In this document: piece by piece, positions 1 through 7,169 of the stretch
How the letters are laid out: each line of letters begins with the position of its first letter
How positions within the stretch are numbered: the first letter of the stretch is position 1
Source of the DNA: Christensenella sp. UBA767
GTDB taxonomy: Bacteria > Bacillota > Clostridia > Christensenellales > CAG-917
Assembly: GCA_002297185.1 (NCBI GenBank)
Contig: DBJV01000086.1
Span: 1-16,922 of the forward strand
DNA: 16,922 nt
Direction of reading: 5' to 3'
Made by a program: the position numbers and the translations under genes
The notes under the pieces: model-generated
Seen by the model: the letters and a program-made list of their open reading frames with translations, nothing else
Databases searched by the model: none
Told to the model about the DNA's origin: nothing

Positions 1-49
1 TCCGGAAAGAGGGGGCAACTTCATTTAAAGGAGTTACGACAAAAACATA

Positions 50-80
50 TAAAAGAGCCGTCCGATTTTCGGACGGCTCT
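50..80 (-). terminator. Intrinsic terminator of nadE
   Basis: A perfect 12-bp stem (AGAGCCGTCCGA / TCGGACGGCTCT) with a 3-nt loop spans 54-80. Read on the minus strand it is followed by CTTTTATATGTTTTT, which is U-rich, and it begins about 20 bases past the nadE stop codon. The T-rich side lies only on the minus-strand exit, so it should terminate nadE. The 49 bases to its left show no recognisable gene. Confidence 0.88.
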
Positions 81-99
81 GCCACAGTTATTTGCCAAA

Positions 100-852
100 T
101 CAGGCGTTTTCGCCAAATTTGAGAGGCATACGAAGTTTATGCGCTGCCCCAGCCTTGGCTTTTTCAATCTTTGCCAAAACATCGGAAGGTATCTCTTCAC
201 CACGTAGATATTTATCTACGTCGGCGTACTTGATGCCCATTTCTTGCTCGTCGGTCTGACCTTGATAAAGACCTGCGGACGGAGCCTTCGTGATAATGGT
301 TTCGGGTGCGCCGAGGTATCTCAAATGCTCGTAAATTTCGCCAACCGTCAAGTCTGCAATCGGGTTGAAATCGTGTGCGCCGTCGCCCCACTTGGTGAAG
401 TAGCCGAGCGTTGCCTCGTCGAGATTGCCCGTGCCTGCCACAAGGTATCCCCTTGCCTGACCGAGTGCGTAAAGCGTAGTCATTCTGAGGCGCGGATTGA
501 TGTTTACGCTTGCCATTTTGAGATTGCTCTCGCCTGCGTTATTATTGGTGAGTTGCTCGCCGAAAGCGTCGAGAAGTGCTTGTTTCGTTGCGCTCAAATC
601 TATCTCGATTTGCTCTATGCCGAAGTGCTTTCCTGCTCTTAATGCGTCGTCACGGTCGCTGCCGTAATTTTGCGAGGATTGGCAAGGCATAATAACGCCC
701 AAAACGTTGAGAGTTGCAAGTTTACAAAGTGCGCCCACGAGCGTACAATCTTTTCCGCCGCTATTGCCGTAGATGATGCCCTTTGCACCCGTTTTTGCAA
801 GCAAGTCGCGTATCCATTGCACGCGTTTTTCGATTGATGATACAACGTCCAT
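100..852 (-). CDS. nadE: Ammonia-dependent NAD+ synthase
   Basis: This enzyme makes NAD+ from deamido-NAD+, ATP and ammonia in the cytoplasm. The 250 residues match the short, ammonia-using form; no glutaminase (nitrilase) domain is present. The ATP-pyrophosphatase P-loop is SGGKDC at residues 31-36, where NadE normally has SGGxDS. Other family blocks are clear: RLRMTTLYA (121-129), GTGNLDEATLGYFTKWGDG (140-158), DFNPIADL (161-168) and KAPSAGLYQGQTDEQEMG (189-206). I chose the ATG at 852 because GAGGTG sits 6 bases upstream; an in-frame GTG at 861 lies inside that ribosome binding site and is unlikely to be the start. The gene is monocistronic, with its own promoter upstream and terminator downstream. 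It is divergent from gldA, whose product consumes NAD+, though this may be coincidence. Confidence 0.95.
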   Translation of the reverse strand: MDVVSSIEKRVQWIRDLLAKTGAKGIIYGNSGGKDCTLVGALCKLATLNVLGVIMPCQSSQNYGSDRDDALRAGKHFGIEQIEIDLSATKQALLDAFGEQLTNNNAGESNLKMASVNINPRLRMTTLYALGQARGYLVAGTGNLDEATLGYFTKWGDGAHDFNPIADLTVGEIYEHLRYLGAPETIITKAPSAGLYQGQTDEQEMGIKYADVDKYLRGEEIPSDVLAKIEKAKAGAAHKLRMPLKFGENA

Positions 853-891
853 ATTATTCACCTCGAAAATGAAGATTTTTTATTGATTTTT

Positions 892-919
892 ATTATATAC
901 GGATTTTTGCAATATTCAA
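892..919 (-). promoter_or_regulatory. Predicted sigma-A promoter of nadE
   Basis: On the minus strand, TTGAAT (914-919) and TATAAT (892-897) are separated by 16 bp. The predicted start near 885 gives a leader of about 33 nt before the ATG at 852. The -35 hexamer is one arm of a small inverted repeat, ATTCAA (914-919) and TTGAAT (925-930). Confidence 0.65.
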
Positions 920-1041
920 CTTTTTTGAATAAATTGCTCAAAAAACATTAAAATTTTATGAAAAATCGGTCTCTGAACCCTCAAAATCGCTATTTTTTGC
1001 AAAAAATTTTCAAAAATACACGTTTTTTAACAAATTGGGTA

Positions 1042-1070
1042 TTGAATTATTTTCGGCAAGGATATATAAT
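1042..1070 (+). promoter_or_regulatory. Predicted sigma-A promoter of gldA
   Basis: TTGAAT (1042-1047) and a perfect TATAAT (1065-1070) are separated by 17 bp. The expected start near 1077 gives a leader of about 35 nt. The divergent nadE promoter is about 120 bp to the left, and the intervening DNA is very AT-rich with no recognised riboswitch or operator. Confidence 0.72.
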
Positions 1071-1111
1071 GTTTACATCTTAAAAAAATACCTCATTAAA
1101 GGAGAAAATTT

Positions 1112-2296
1112 ATGAGAAAAGCATTTATTTGTCCCACAAAGTATGTACAAGGCGAAAACGAATTGTTGAACCTCGGTTATTTTGTCAAAACCTTCGGTAA
1201 GAAAGCGCTCCTTATCGCAGACCCGTTTGCACTCAATCTCGTCAAAGAGAAACTCGAGGCAACACAAGCAAAATACGGCGTTGAATTCGTCTCTTGCGAC
1301 ATCTTCAAGGGTGAATGCTCCCGTACAGTCGTAAAAGCACTTCAAGAGTTCGCAAAAGCAAACAAATGCAATTGCACGATCGGTCTCGGCGGCGGCAAAG
1401 CAATCGACACATCCAAATGCGTCGCAGCAGGCAATCCGCTCATCATCTGCCCGACAATCGCGGCAACTGACGCACCGACCTCTCACTCCGCAGTTCTTTA
1501 CACGGACGATCACGAGTTTGACGATTACGCATACTTCCGTCAAAGCCCGTCCGTAGTTCTTATCGACCTCAACGTCATCGCAAACGCACCTTCTCGCTTC
1601 CTCGTAAGCGGCATGGGCGATGCACTTTCCACATACTTCGAGGCAAGAGCCAACGTCAACAGCGTATCCAACGTCAACGCAGGTCTCCCCTGCGGCGCAG
1701 ACCGCAAGAAAGGCACGTTGCTCGGCTACGGCACCTACACCGCAGCAGCACTTGCAGAACTTTGCTATCGCAACCTTATCAGCGACGGCGCAAAAGCAAA
1801 AGTCGCATGCGACTGCAACGTCGTAACTCCTGCATTCGAGAAAATCGTTGAAACCAACATCCTTCTCTCCGGTCTCGGCTTTGAATCCGGCGGTCTTGCA
1901 GCGGCACACGCAATCCACGACGGTCTCACCGCAATTCACGACATCCACGCATGTTGCATGCACGGTGAAGTCGTCGCATTCGGCACGATTTGCCAACTCG
2001 TTCTCGAGAACAGCCCCGAAGAAGAACTTTACGAAGTCCTCAACTTCTGTGACGAAGTCGGTCTCCCCGTCTGCTTGCACGACCTTATGACCAATCCTCG
2101 CACGGGCGAAGTTATTAGAGAAGAACTCACCGAGGAAGAATACAAGATCGTCGCAGCAAAGACCTGCATCCCCGACGAGAGCATCCACAACATGCCCTTC
2201 CCCGTAACCGAAGATATGGTTATCGCCGCAATCAAAGCAGCGGACAAACTCGGTCACGATTTCAGATACGGCTGCGACTGCGAATGCTGCCACTAA
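1112..2296 (+). CDS. gldA: Glycerol dehydrogenase (iron-containing ADH superfamily), Cys-rich
   Basis: Predicted to oxidise glycerol to dihydroxyacetone with NAD+ in the cytoplasm. The N-terminal dinucleotide-binding region includes GLGGGKAIDTSK (91-102). The three metal ligands of the GldA family can be placed at Asp170 (SGMGD), His266 (GLAAAHAIHDGLT) and His284 (CMHGE); the 18-residue spacing of the two histidines equals that in characterised GldA. At 394 residues it is longer than the usual 365-370, with extra sequence around PCGADRKKGTLLGYG (193-207) and a C-terminal extension. It has 21 cysteines and ends in CDCECCH. AAGGAG lies 7 bases before the ATG. The next gene is a dihydroxyacetone kinase, which supports glycerol as substrate over other polyols. 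A related substrate such as 1,2-propanediol or hydroxyacetone cannot be excluded. Confidence 0.92.
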   Translation: MRKAFICPTKYVQGENELLNLGYFVKTFGKKALLIADPFALNLVKEKLEATQAKYGVEFVSCDIFKGECSRTVVKALQEFAKANKCNCTIGLGGGKAIDTSKCVAAGNPLIICPTIAATDAPTSHSAVLYTDDHEFDDYAYFRQSPSVVLIDLNVIANAPSRFLVSGMGDALSTYFEARANVNSVSNVNAGLPCGADRKKGTLLGYGTYTAAALAELCYRNLISDGAKAKVACDCNVVTPAFEKIVETNILLSGLGFESGGLAAAHAIHDGLTAIHDIHACCMHGEVVAFGTICQLVLENSPEEELYEVLNFCDEVGLPVCLHDLMTNPRTGEVIREELTEEEYKIVAAKTCIPDESIHNMPFPVTEDMVIAAIKAADKLGHDFRYGCDCECCH

Positions 2297-2306
2297 TAAG
2301 CAATGC

Positions 2307-2334
2307 ACACTCCCTTGCCCACGCAAGGGAGTGT
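2307..2334 (+). other. Intercistronic hairpin between gldA and dhaK
   Basis: A 12-bp stem (ACACTCCCTTGC / GCAAGGGAGTGT) with a 4-nt loop begins 10 bases after the gldA stop. It is followed by CTTATAAAAAAT, not a run of T, so it is not a standard intrinsic terminator on either strand. It could protect the gldA 3' end, mark a processing site, or give partial termination. Confidence 0.6.
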
Positions 2335-2401
2335 CTTATAAAAAATCCGCATAATATAAGGATATAAAATCATTATATAAGCGGCTTTAAGGAGAAATAT
2401 T

Positions 2402-4231
2402 ATGAAGAAAATAATGAATACACCCGAAACTTTCGTTTACGATATGTGTCACGGTTTGGCAGCAGCCCATCCGGAACTCGAATTCGTCGAAAAGTATAAG
2501 GTTGTCAAAAAGAAAGACATCAACGACGCAAAAGTCAGTTTGATTTCAGGCGGCGGCAGCGGACACGAGCCTGCACACGCAGGATTTGTCGGCAAAGGCA
2601 TGCTCGACGCAGCGGTATGCGGCGACGTTTTCGCGTCCCCCTCTCAAGTCCAAGTCTATAATGCAATCAAGAAATGCGCCACGGACAAAGGCGTTCTTCT
2701 CATCATCAAGAACTACTCGGGCGACTGCATGAACTTCAACAACGCAATGGCAGACGCACAAGACGACGGCATCAAAGTCGATGCAGTGTATGTCAACGAC
2801 GATATCGCAGTCAAAGACTCTCTCTACACCGTAGGTCGCAGAGGCGTTGCAGGCACCGTTCTCGTACACAAATGCGCAGGTGCGGCGGCGGAACAAGGCA
2901 AAGAACTCGAAGAAGTCAAAGCAGTTGCAAACAAAGTCATCGAGAACGTTCGTTCCTTCGGTTTCGCATTCACCAGCTGCACTGTTCCGGCTGCAGGACA
3001 CCCCACTTTCGAAATCGGCGACGACGAAATGGAATTTGGCGTAGGCATCCACGGCGAACCCGGTCGTTTCCGTGAGAAAATCGACTATTCCACAGGCACG
3101 TTCTGCGACGATTTGTCCAGACGCATCCTCACCGACCTCGAAGAAGATCTCGCTCTCAAGAAAGGCGAGGACGTAGTCCTTCTCATCAACGGTTTTGGCG
3201 GCACTCCGCTCCAAGAGCTTTACATCCTCAACAACTCCGTGACGAAGGCGTTGAAAGCAGACGGCATCAACATCCATCGCACGATCGTGGGCAACTTCAT
3301 GACCTCCATCGACATGGCAGGCGCGTCAATCTCCGTCCTCCGTGTTGATAACGAACTTAAAGCCCTCATCGACTACCCAGTTTCCACTCCTGCACTCACT
3401 TGGGGCGCAGCAATGAGCGAACAAGCGGCGGCAGCACTCGAGGCAGTCCAAGCAATCGGCAGAGCGCTCGGATACGCACCCGTCGAAACCGCGCACAAAG
3501 CAACCGCAAAAAAGGCAGCGGCAGCGGCTGAAAACGAAGAAAACGCAGCCTATGAAGTAGAAGGCACCCCCGTCGTAGGCGAGACCATTAACACGGCGGC
3601 ATTCGTCCAAATCGTTGACAAAATGGCAGACGTCATCATCGAAAACGAAGTCCCCTTCTGCGAGGCAGACAAAATGGGCGACGGCGACTTCGGTATGTCA
3701 ATCGCAAAAGGATTCAAACAACTCAAAGCAGACTGGGCAACGAGAAAGAAAGGCGACATCGGTCAATTCCTCGTCAGCTGCAGCGAAATAATCAAAGAGT
3801 ACTGCGGCGGCGCAAGCGGCCCGATTTGGGGTTCTGCATTCAAGTACGCAGGCAAAGCAATGCTCGGCAAGAAAGAAGTCAATCTCGCAGATATCGCACT
3901 CCTCTTCACCGAGGCAAATCGCGGTGTCTATGAGACGGGCAAAAAATCCTTCGGCAAGGGCGCGGAAATCGGCGACAAGACTCTCGTTGACGCACTCAAG
4001 CCCTGCGCAATGGCATTGACCAAAGCGGCAGAAGAAGGCAAGACGTTGCAAGAAGGTCTCGACCTCGGTGCAAAAGCGGCACACGACGGCGCAGAGGCAA
4101 CCAAGACTCACGTCGCAACTCTCGGAAGAGCAGGCACGGTCGGCGAGCGTTCAATCGGTTATCCCGATGCAGGCGCACACGGTCTTGACGTAATCTTCAA
4201 CGCACTCGCTCAATACATTGCAAAAATGTAA
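2402..4231 (+). CDS. dhaK: Dihydroxyacetone kinase, fused DhaK-DhaL (probably ATP-dependent)
   Basis: Predicted to phosphorylate dihydroxyacetone to dihydroxyacetone phosphate, feeding glycolysis. The DhaK part (about 1-350) has SGGGSGHEPAHAGFVG (49-64) and the substrate-binding histidine, His217, in GIHGEPG. A linker rich in Ala, Lys and Glu (about 362-387) leads to DhaL (about 395-605), with Asp427 and Asp429 in GDGDFGMS for Mg-ATP and GGASGPIWG (469-477). A single K-L chain is the layout of ATP-dependent kinases; PTS-dependent ones have separate subunits plus DhaM, and no DhaM is seen here. The DhaL metal loop reads EADKMGDGD, apparently one residue shorter between its first Asp and the GD pair than the usual D-x4-D-x-D. 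AAGGAG lies 7 bases before the chosen ATG; a second ATG four codons in is poorly placed. Confidence 0.93.
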   Translation: MKKIMNTPETFVYDMCHGLAAAHPELEFVEKYKVVKKKDINDAKVSLISGGGSGHEPAHAGFVGKGMLDAAVCGDVFASPSQVQVYNAIKKCATDKGVLLIIKNYSGDCMNFNNAMADAQDDGIKVDAVYVNDDIAVKDSLYTVGRRGVAGTVLVHKCAGAAAEQGKELEEVKAVANKVIENVRSFGFAFTSCTVPAAGHPTFEIGDDEMEFGVGIHGEPGRFREKIDYSTGTFCDDLSRRILTDLEEDLALKKGEDVVLLINGFGGTPLQELYILNNSVTKALKADGINIHRTIVGNFMTSIDMAGASISVLRVDNELKALIDYPVSTPALTWGAAMSEQAAAALEAVQAIGRALGYAPVETAHKATAKKAAAAAENEENAAYEVEGTPVVGETINTAAFVQIVDKMADVIIENEVPFCEADKMGDGDFGMSIAKGFKQLKADWATRKKGDIGQFLVSCSEIIKEYCGGASGPIWGSAFKYAGKAMLGKKEVNLADIALLFTEANRGVYETGKKSFGKGAEIGDKTLVDALKPCAMALTKAAEEGKTLQEGLDLGAKAAHDGAEATKTHVATLGRAGTVGERSIGYPDAGAHGLDVIFNALAQYIAKM

Positions 4232-4247
4232 TAGCCTAAAAGGCACG

Positions 4248-4276
4248 AAAAAGGCACTCGTTTGAGTGCCTTTTTT
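4248..4276. terminator. Bidirectional terminator between dhaK and aminotransferase
   Basis: GGCACTC and GAGTGCC pair around a GTTT loop, with AAAAA on the left and TTTTTT on the right, so the stem extends to 12 bp. Both strands exit through a T tract. It lies about 16 bases past the dhaK stop and about 40 bases past the stop of the convergent aminotransferase, serving both. Confidence 0.9.
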
Positions 4277-4315
4277 AATGTCGTTTTTTATATAGTTTTT
4301 CACACAATCGCCACT

Positions 4316-5584
4316 TTATCTACTCATATAATACTCGATAAGTGCGATTTTGATGCTTTGGATAAGCACGTCTATTGCAAAATCCATATCCTCGAGAGAG
4401 GGTACGCTCGGCGCAATACGGATGTTGCTGTCGTTGTCGTCCATGCGATACGGGAAGGTCGAACCTGCCGCCGTAAACTTCACTCCTGCGTCCGCCGCAA
4501 GTCCTACTATACGTCTTGCGCAATGCGGCACGTCGAGGGAAATAAAGTATCCTCCGCGCGGTCTTGACCACTTCACCTCGTCGCTTTTACCGAACGCCTC
4601 CCCCATCTTCGCTTGGAACAAATCGAATTTGGGGCGCAGTATCGCAGCGTGCTTTTGCATAATCTTCTTCACGTTGTCGCTGTCTTTCAAGAACTCCACG
4701 TGCATAACCTGATTTACGCGGTTAGGATTGATTTTCTTAAAGAATAGACGTTTGAGCAAATCCTGCACGTTGTTTTGAGAGGCTGCAATCGCCGCAACGC
4801 CGCTGCCTGCAAAAGTGATTTTCGCCGTTGACATAAACTCGTAAATCATATCCGAGTTGCCTGCTTTTCTTGCAAGGTCGAATATGTTTTTGAGTTTATC
4901 TTCCGTCTCGTAAAGCCCGTGAATGCAGTATGCGTTATCCCAGAACACACGAAAATCTTTCGCCGCAGGCTTGAGATTTGCCATTCTTTCCACCACCTTA
5001 TCCGAGTACGTAACGCCCGTCGGATTGGAGTATTTAGGAACGCACCAAATGCCCTTCACGCTTGCGTCGTCCTTGACGAGAGCCTCCACCATATCCATAT
5101 CCGGACCGTCTGCGAGCATCGGCACGGTAATCATATCTATGCCAAAGTTCTCGCAAATGGAAAAATGCCTATCGTAGCCGGGCGCAGGGCAAATAAATTT
5201 GACCTTATCAAGTTTATTCCACGGCGTCGAACCCATTATGCCGAACTGCAGCGCAAATTGCACCACGTTGTACATAATATCCAGCGACGAGCCGTCGCAC
5301 ACGATAACCTCGTCCGCCTTCACGCCGAGAATGTCCGCAATTAGTTCCCTCGCCTGTTTAAGACCTGCCGCCTCGCCGTAATTTCGAGCGTCGATACCGC
5401 TCATTTTATAGTCGTACTCGCCCGCATGCTCGAGCATGGGCATAGCGATTTCAAGTTGCTCGGAGGACGGTTTTCCGCGCGTCATATCCACGCTCACACC
5501 GCATTTTACAAGTTTCTTATATGCCTTTTGTTCGGTTTTGAGTTGCTCGCAAAGTTGATCTTTGGCAATATCCTTGTAGTTCAT
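4316..5584 (-). CDS. Type Ic aspartate aminotransferase (PLP-dependent)
   Basis: Resembles the class-I-fold aminotransferase group of Pfam PF12897 (Asp_aminotransf), whose characterised actinobacterial members make aspartate from oxaloacetate and glutamate. Family blocks are TRGKPSSEQL (35-44), RNYGEAAGLKQAR (67-79), CPAPGYDRHF (132-141), GIWCVPKYSNPTG (178-190) and FWDNAY (214-219). Asn187 and Asp216 are the expected cofactor contacts, Lys255 (MSTAKITFAG) the Schiff-base lysine, and Arg389 (IRIAPS) the substrate carboxylate contact. At 422 residues it is full length. GGAGGG lies close before the ATG. It follows der on the same strand after 175 bp but has its own promoter and an operator-like palindrome. 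Aspartate as substrate is taken from family knowledge; the exact substrate range is not visible from sequence. Confidence 0.88.
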   Translation of the reverse strand: MNYKDIAKDQLCEQLKTEQKAYKKLVKCGVSVDMTRGKPSSEQLEIAMPMLEHAGEYDYKMSGIDARNYGEAAGLKQARELIADILGVKADEVIVCDGSSLDIMYNVVQFALQFGIMGSTPWNKLDKVKFICPAPGYDRHFSICENFGIDMITVPMLADGPDMDMVEALVKDDASVKGIWCVPKYSNPTGVTYSDKVVERMANLKPAAKDFRVFWDNAYCIHGLYETEDKLKNIFDLARKAGNSDMIYEFMSTAKITFAGSGVAAIAASQNNVQDLLKRLFFKKINPNRVNQVMHVEFLKDSDNVKKIMQKHAAILRPKFDLFQAKMGEAFGKSDEVKWSRPRGGYFISLDVPHCARRIVGLAADAGVKFTAAGSTFPYRMDDNDSNIRIAPSVPSLEDMDFAIDVLIQSIKIALIEYYMSR

Positions 5585-5655
5585 AAGCCCTCCGTCTTAA
5601 TGTATCCTATTCCGACTGCGACACTTTTGCCAATCGGCGTGGTCTTTCGTGCGGT

Positions 5656-5676
5656 TTGTATAATATAATTATACAA
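5656..5676. promoter_or_regulatory. Perfect palindrome over aminotransferase -10 (possible operator)
   Basis: Two perfect 9-bp arms, TTGTATAAT and ATTATACAA, flank a 3-bp centre (ATA). It covers the predicted -10 and the start region of the minus-strand promoter, where a repressor would act. The site is AT-only apart from one G:C pair in each arm, so chance palindromy in AT-rich DNA remains possible. Confidence 0.5.
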
Positions 5677-5695
5677 TTGTCCGATTTAACGTAAA
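5668..5695 (-). promoter_or_regulatory. Predicted promoter of the aspartate aminotransferase gene
   Basis: On the minus strand, TTTACG (5690-5695) and a perfect TATAAT (5668-5673) are 16 bp apart. The leader would be about 75 nt. The -35 hexamer matches consensus at four of six positions. Confidence 0.5.
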
Positions 5696-5759
5696 CACTA
5701 TATCACTCATCCTGCGTTTATGCAACACGTTTTTGAGCGGAAAATCTTGATTTTTTTGC

Positions 5760-7073
5760 TTATTCCTCGCCGCTGTTGGAGCGTATAAGCAACCTTATCG
5801 GCGTACCCGAGAAGTCAAAACTCTTGCGCAGCGAATTTTCCAAATATCTCTTATAACTAAAGTGCATAATCGCCGGGTCGTTGACCTTCACCACGAAAGT
5901 CGGCGGCGCAACGGACACTTGCGTAACGTAGAAGATTTTGAGTTTCTTTCCGAGGTAAGACGGCGGCTCGCTTATTCTTATAGCGTCGCCGATAACCTCG
6001 TTGAGAAGTCCCGTCGCAATACGCTTTCTGGAGTTTGCCACAACCTCTTTGCAAAGCGGCAGCAAATTATCGAGACGCTTTCCGCTGAGTGCGGAGATAT
6101 ACACGGACTTGAAATAATCCATATATTTCAAATCTTCCTTGAGTTTCTTCTCGTACTCGTAAATGGTATGCGTGTTTTTATCCACCAAATCCCACTTATT
6201 CATAACCACGATAGACGGCTTGCCCTCTTCGTGTACGAATCCTGCGATTTTTACGTCCTGCTCGGTAATCCCTTCGTTTGCGTCGCACACGATAAGCACC
6301 ACGTCCGCCCTACGCACTGCGAGAATGGAACGCATAACCGAGTATCTTTCCACGTCCTCGTTTACGACCTTTTTCTTGCGCATACCTGCGGTGTCGATGA
6401 TGAGATATTTATCGTCACCCACGTTGAGTTCTGTATCTATAGCGTCGCGCGTCGTGCCTGCGATGTCGCTTACGATAGAGCGGTCGTATCCCAAAAGTTT
6501 GTTTGCGATAGAACTCTTGCCTGCATTGGGTTTTCCGACGATTGCGATCTTTATACGGTCGGGGTCTTCCTCGGGTACGCTCACGGGGATAACTTCCATA
6601 ATTGCGTCAAGCAAATCGCCCAAGCCCTTACCCTGCTCTGCGCTCACCGCATGCGGCTCGCCAAATCCGAGTGCGTAAAAATCATATACGTTGCCCATAT
6701 CGTTGTTGTCGATTTTGTTTACGGCAAGTATAACGGGAAGTTTGGATTTTCTAAGATACGAACACACGAGGTTGTCGTCCGTGGTAAGTCCCGTCTTTCC
6801 GTCAACCACGTACAAAATAGCGTCCGCCGTATCCACGGCAATTTCCACTTGCGTGCGGATATGGCTCCACATCTCGTCCGTGCTTTTCATCTCCAAGCCG
6901 CCCGTATCTATAAGCGTAAACGCTCTTCCGCACCACTCGCAATCTGCATATACTCTGTCGCGAGTAACGCCCGGAGTGTTCTCGACAATAGAAATTCTAC
7001 TGCCTGCAATGCGGTTGAAAAGCGTCGATTTTCCAACGTTAGGTCTGCCTACTACTGCTACTAATGGTTTCAT
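5760..7073 (-). CDS. der: Ribosome assembly GTPase Der (EngA)
   Basis: Der is the essential double-GTPase that helps mature the 50S ribosomal subunit. The 437 residues show two tandem G domains and a C-terminal KH-like domain. The first has GRPNVGKS (9-16), DTGG (56-59) and NKID (119-122); the second has GKPNAGKS (180-187), DTAG (227-230) and NKWD (292-295). The KH-like region covers about 350-437 and includes the usual PPTFVVKVNDP (390-400). Length and motif order match the family, with nothing missing. The ATG at 7073 is preceded by CGGTGA, a modest ribosome binding site. It lies 96 bp downstream of the radical-SAM/DUF512 gene on the same strand, an arrangement commonly seen in Clostridia. 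I see no convincing terminator in the 175 bp after it, so some readthrough into the aminotransferase gene is possible. Confidence 0.97.
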   Translation of the reverse strand: MKPLVAVVGRPNVGKSTLFNRIAGSRISIVENTPGVTRDRVYADCEWCGRAFTLIDTGGLEMKSTDEMWSHIRTQVEIAVDTADAILYVVDGKTGLTTDDNLVCSYLRKSKLPVILAVNKIDNNDMGNVYDFYALGFGEPHAVSAEQGKGLGDLLDAIMEVIPVSVPEEDPDRIKIAIVGKPNAGKSSIANKLLGYDRSIVSDIAGTTRDAIDTELNVGDDKYLIIDTAGMRKKKVVNEDVERYSVMRSILAVRRADVVLIVCDANEGITEQDVKIAGFVHEEGKPSIVVMNKWDLVDKNTHTIYEYEKKLKEDLKYMDYFKSVYISALSGKRLDNLLPLCKEVVANSRKRIATGLLNEVIGDAIRISEPPSYLGKKLKIFYVTQVSVAPPTFVVKVNDPAIMHFSYKRYLENSLRKSFDFSGTPIRLLIRSNSGEE

Positions 7074-7112
7074 TTGTTCACCGAATCTTATGTTTATTTA
7101 TCTTTTTTGCCT

Positions 7113-7142
7113 GCATAAAACGCCGTTTCCGTCATTTTATGC
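7113..7142. other. Inverted repeat in the der leader
   Basis: GCATAAAA (7113-7120) and TTTTATGC (7135-7142) form an 8-bp stem around a 14-nt loop between the radical-SAM stop and der. No U-tract follows, so it is not a classic terminator. A stabilising or processing element is possible, and chance cannot be excluded. Confidence 0.35.
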
Positions 7143-7169
7143 GTGATTTCATTTTCTTGTTTTTGCCAA

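Noticed and set aside
900..1060. Possible riboswitch or Rex site upstream of gldA and nadE
   Set aside because: The region is AT-rich with only short weak stems. Only a half-site like TTAACAA (1027-1033) is visible, with no matching second half.
1073..2326. 417-codon open frame antisense to gldA
   Set aside because: It is a shadow of strong NNC codon bias in gldA: the translation is Cys/Val/Phe-rich with no recognisable motif, and no ribosome binding site supports it.
2546..3277. 243-codon open frame antisense to dhaK
   Set aside because: Antisense shadow of the DhaK domain with low-complexity Cys/Val/Asp composition.
5700..5760. Possible terminator after der
   Set aside because: Only an AAAAT/ATTTT stem of A:T pairs is present, and no T tract follows on the minus strand.
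5862..7064. 400-codon open frame antisense to der
   Set aside because: Fully covered by Der, which has all its GTPase motifs; the antisense protein resembles nothing and has an odd composition.
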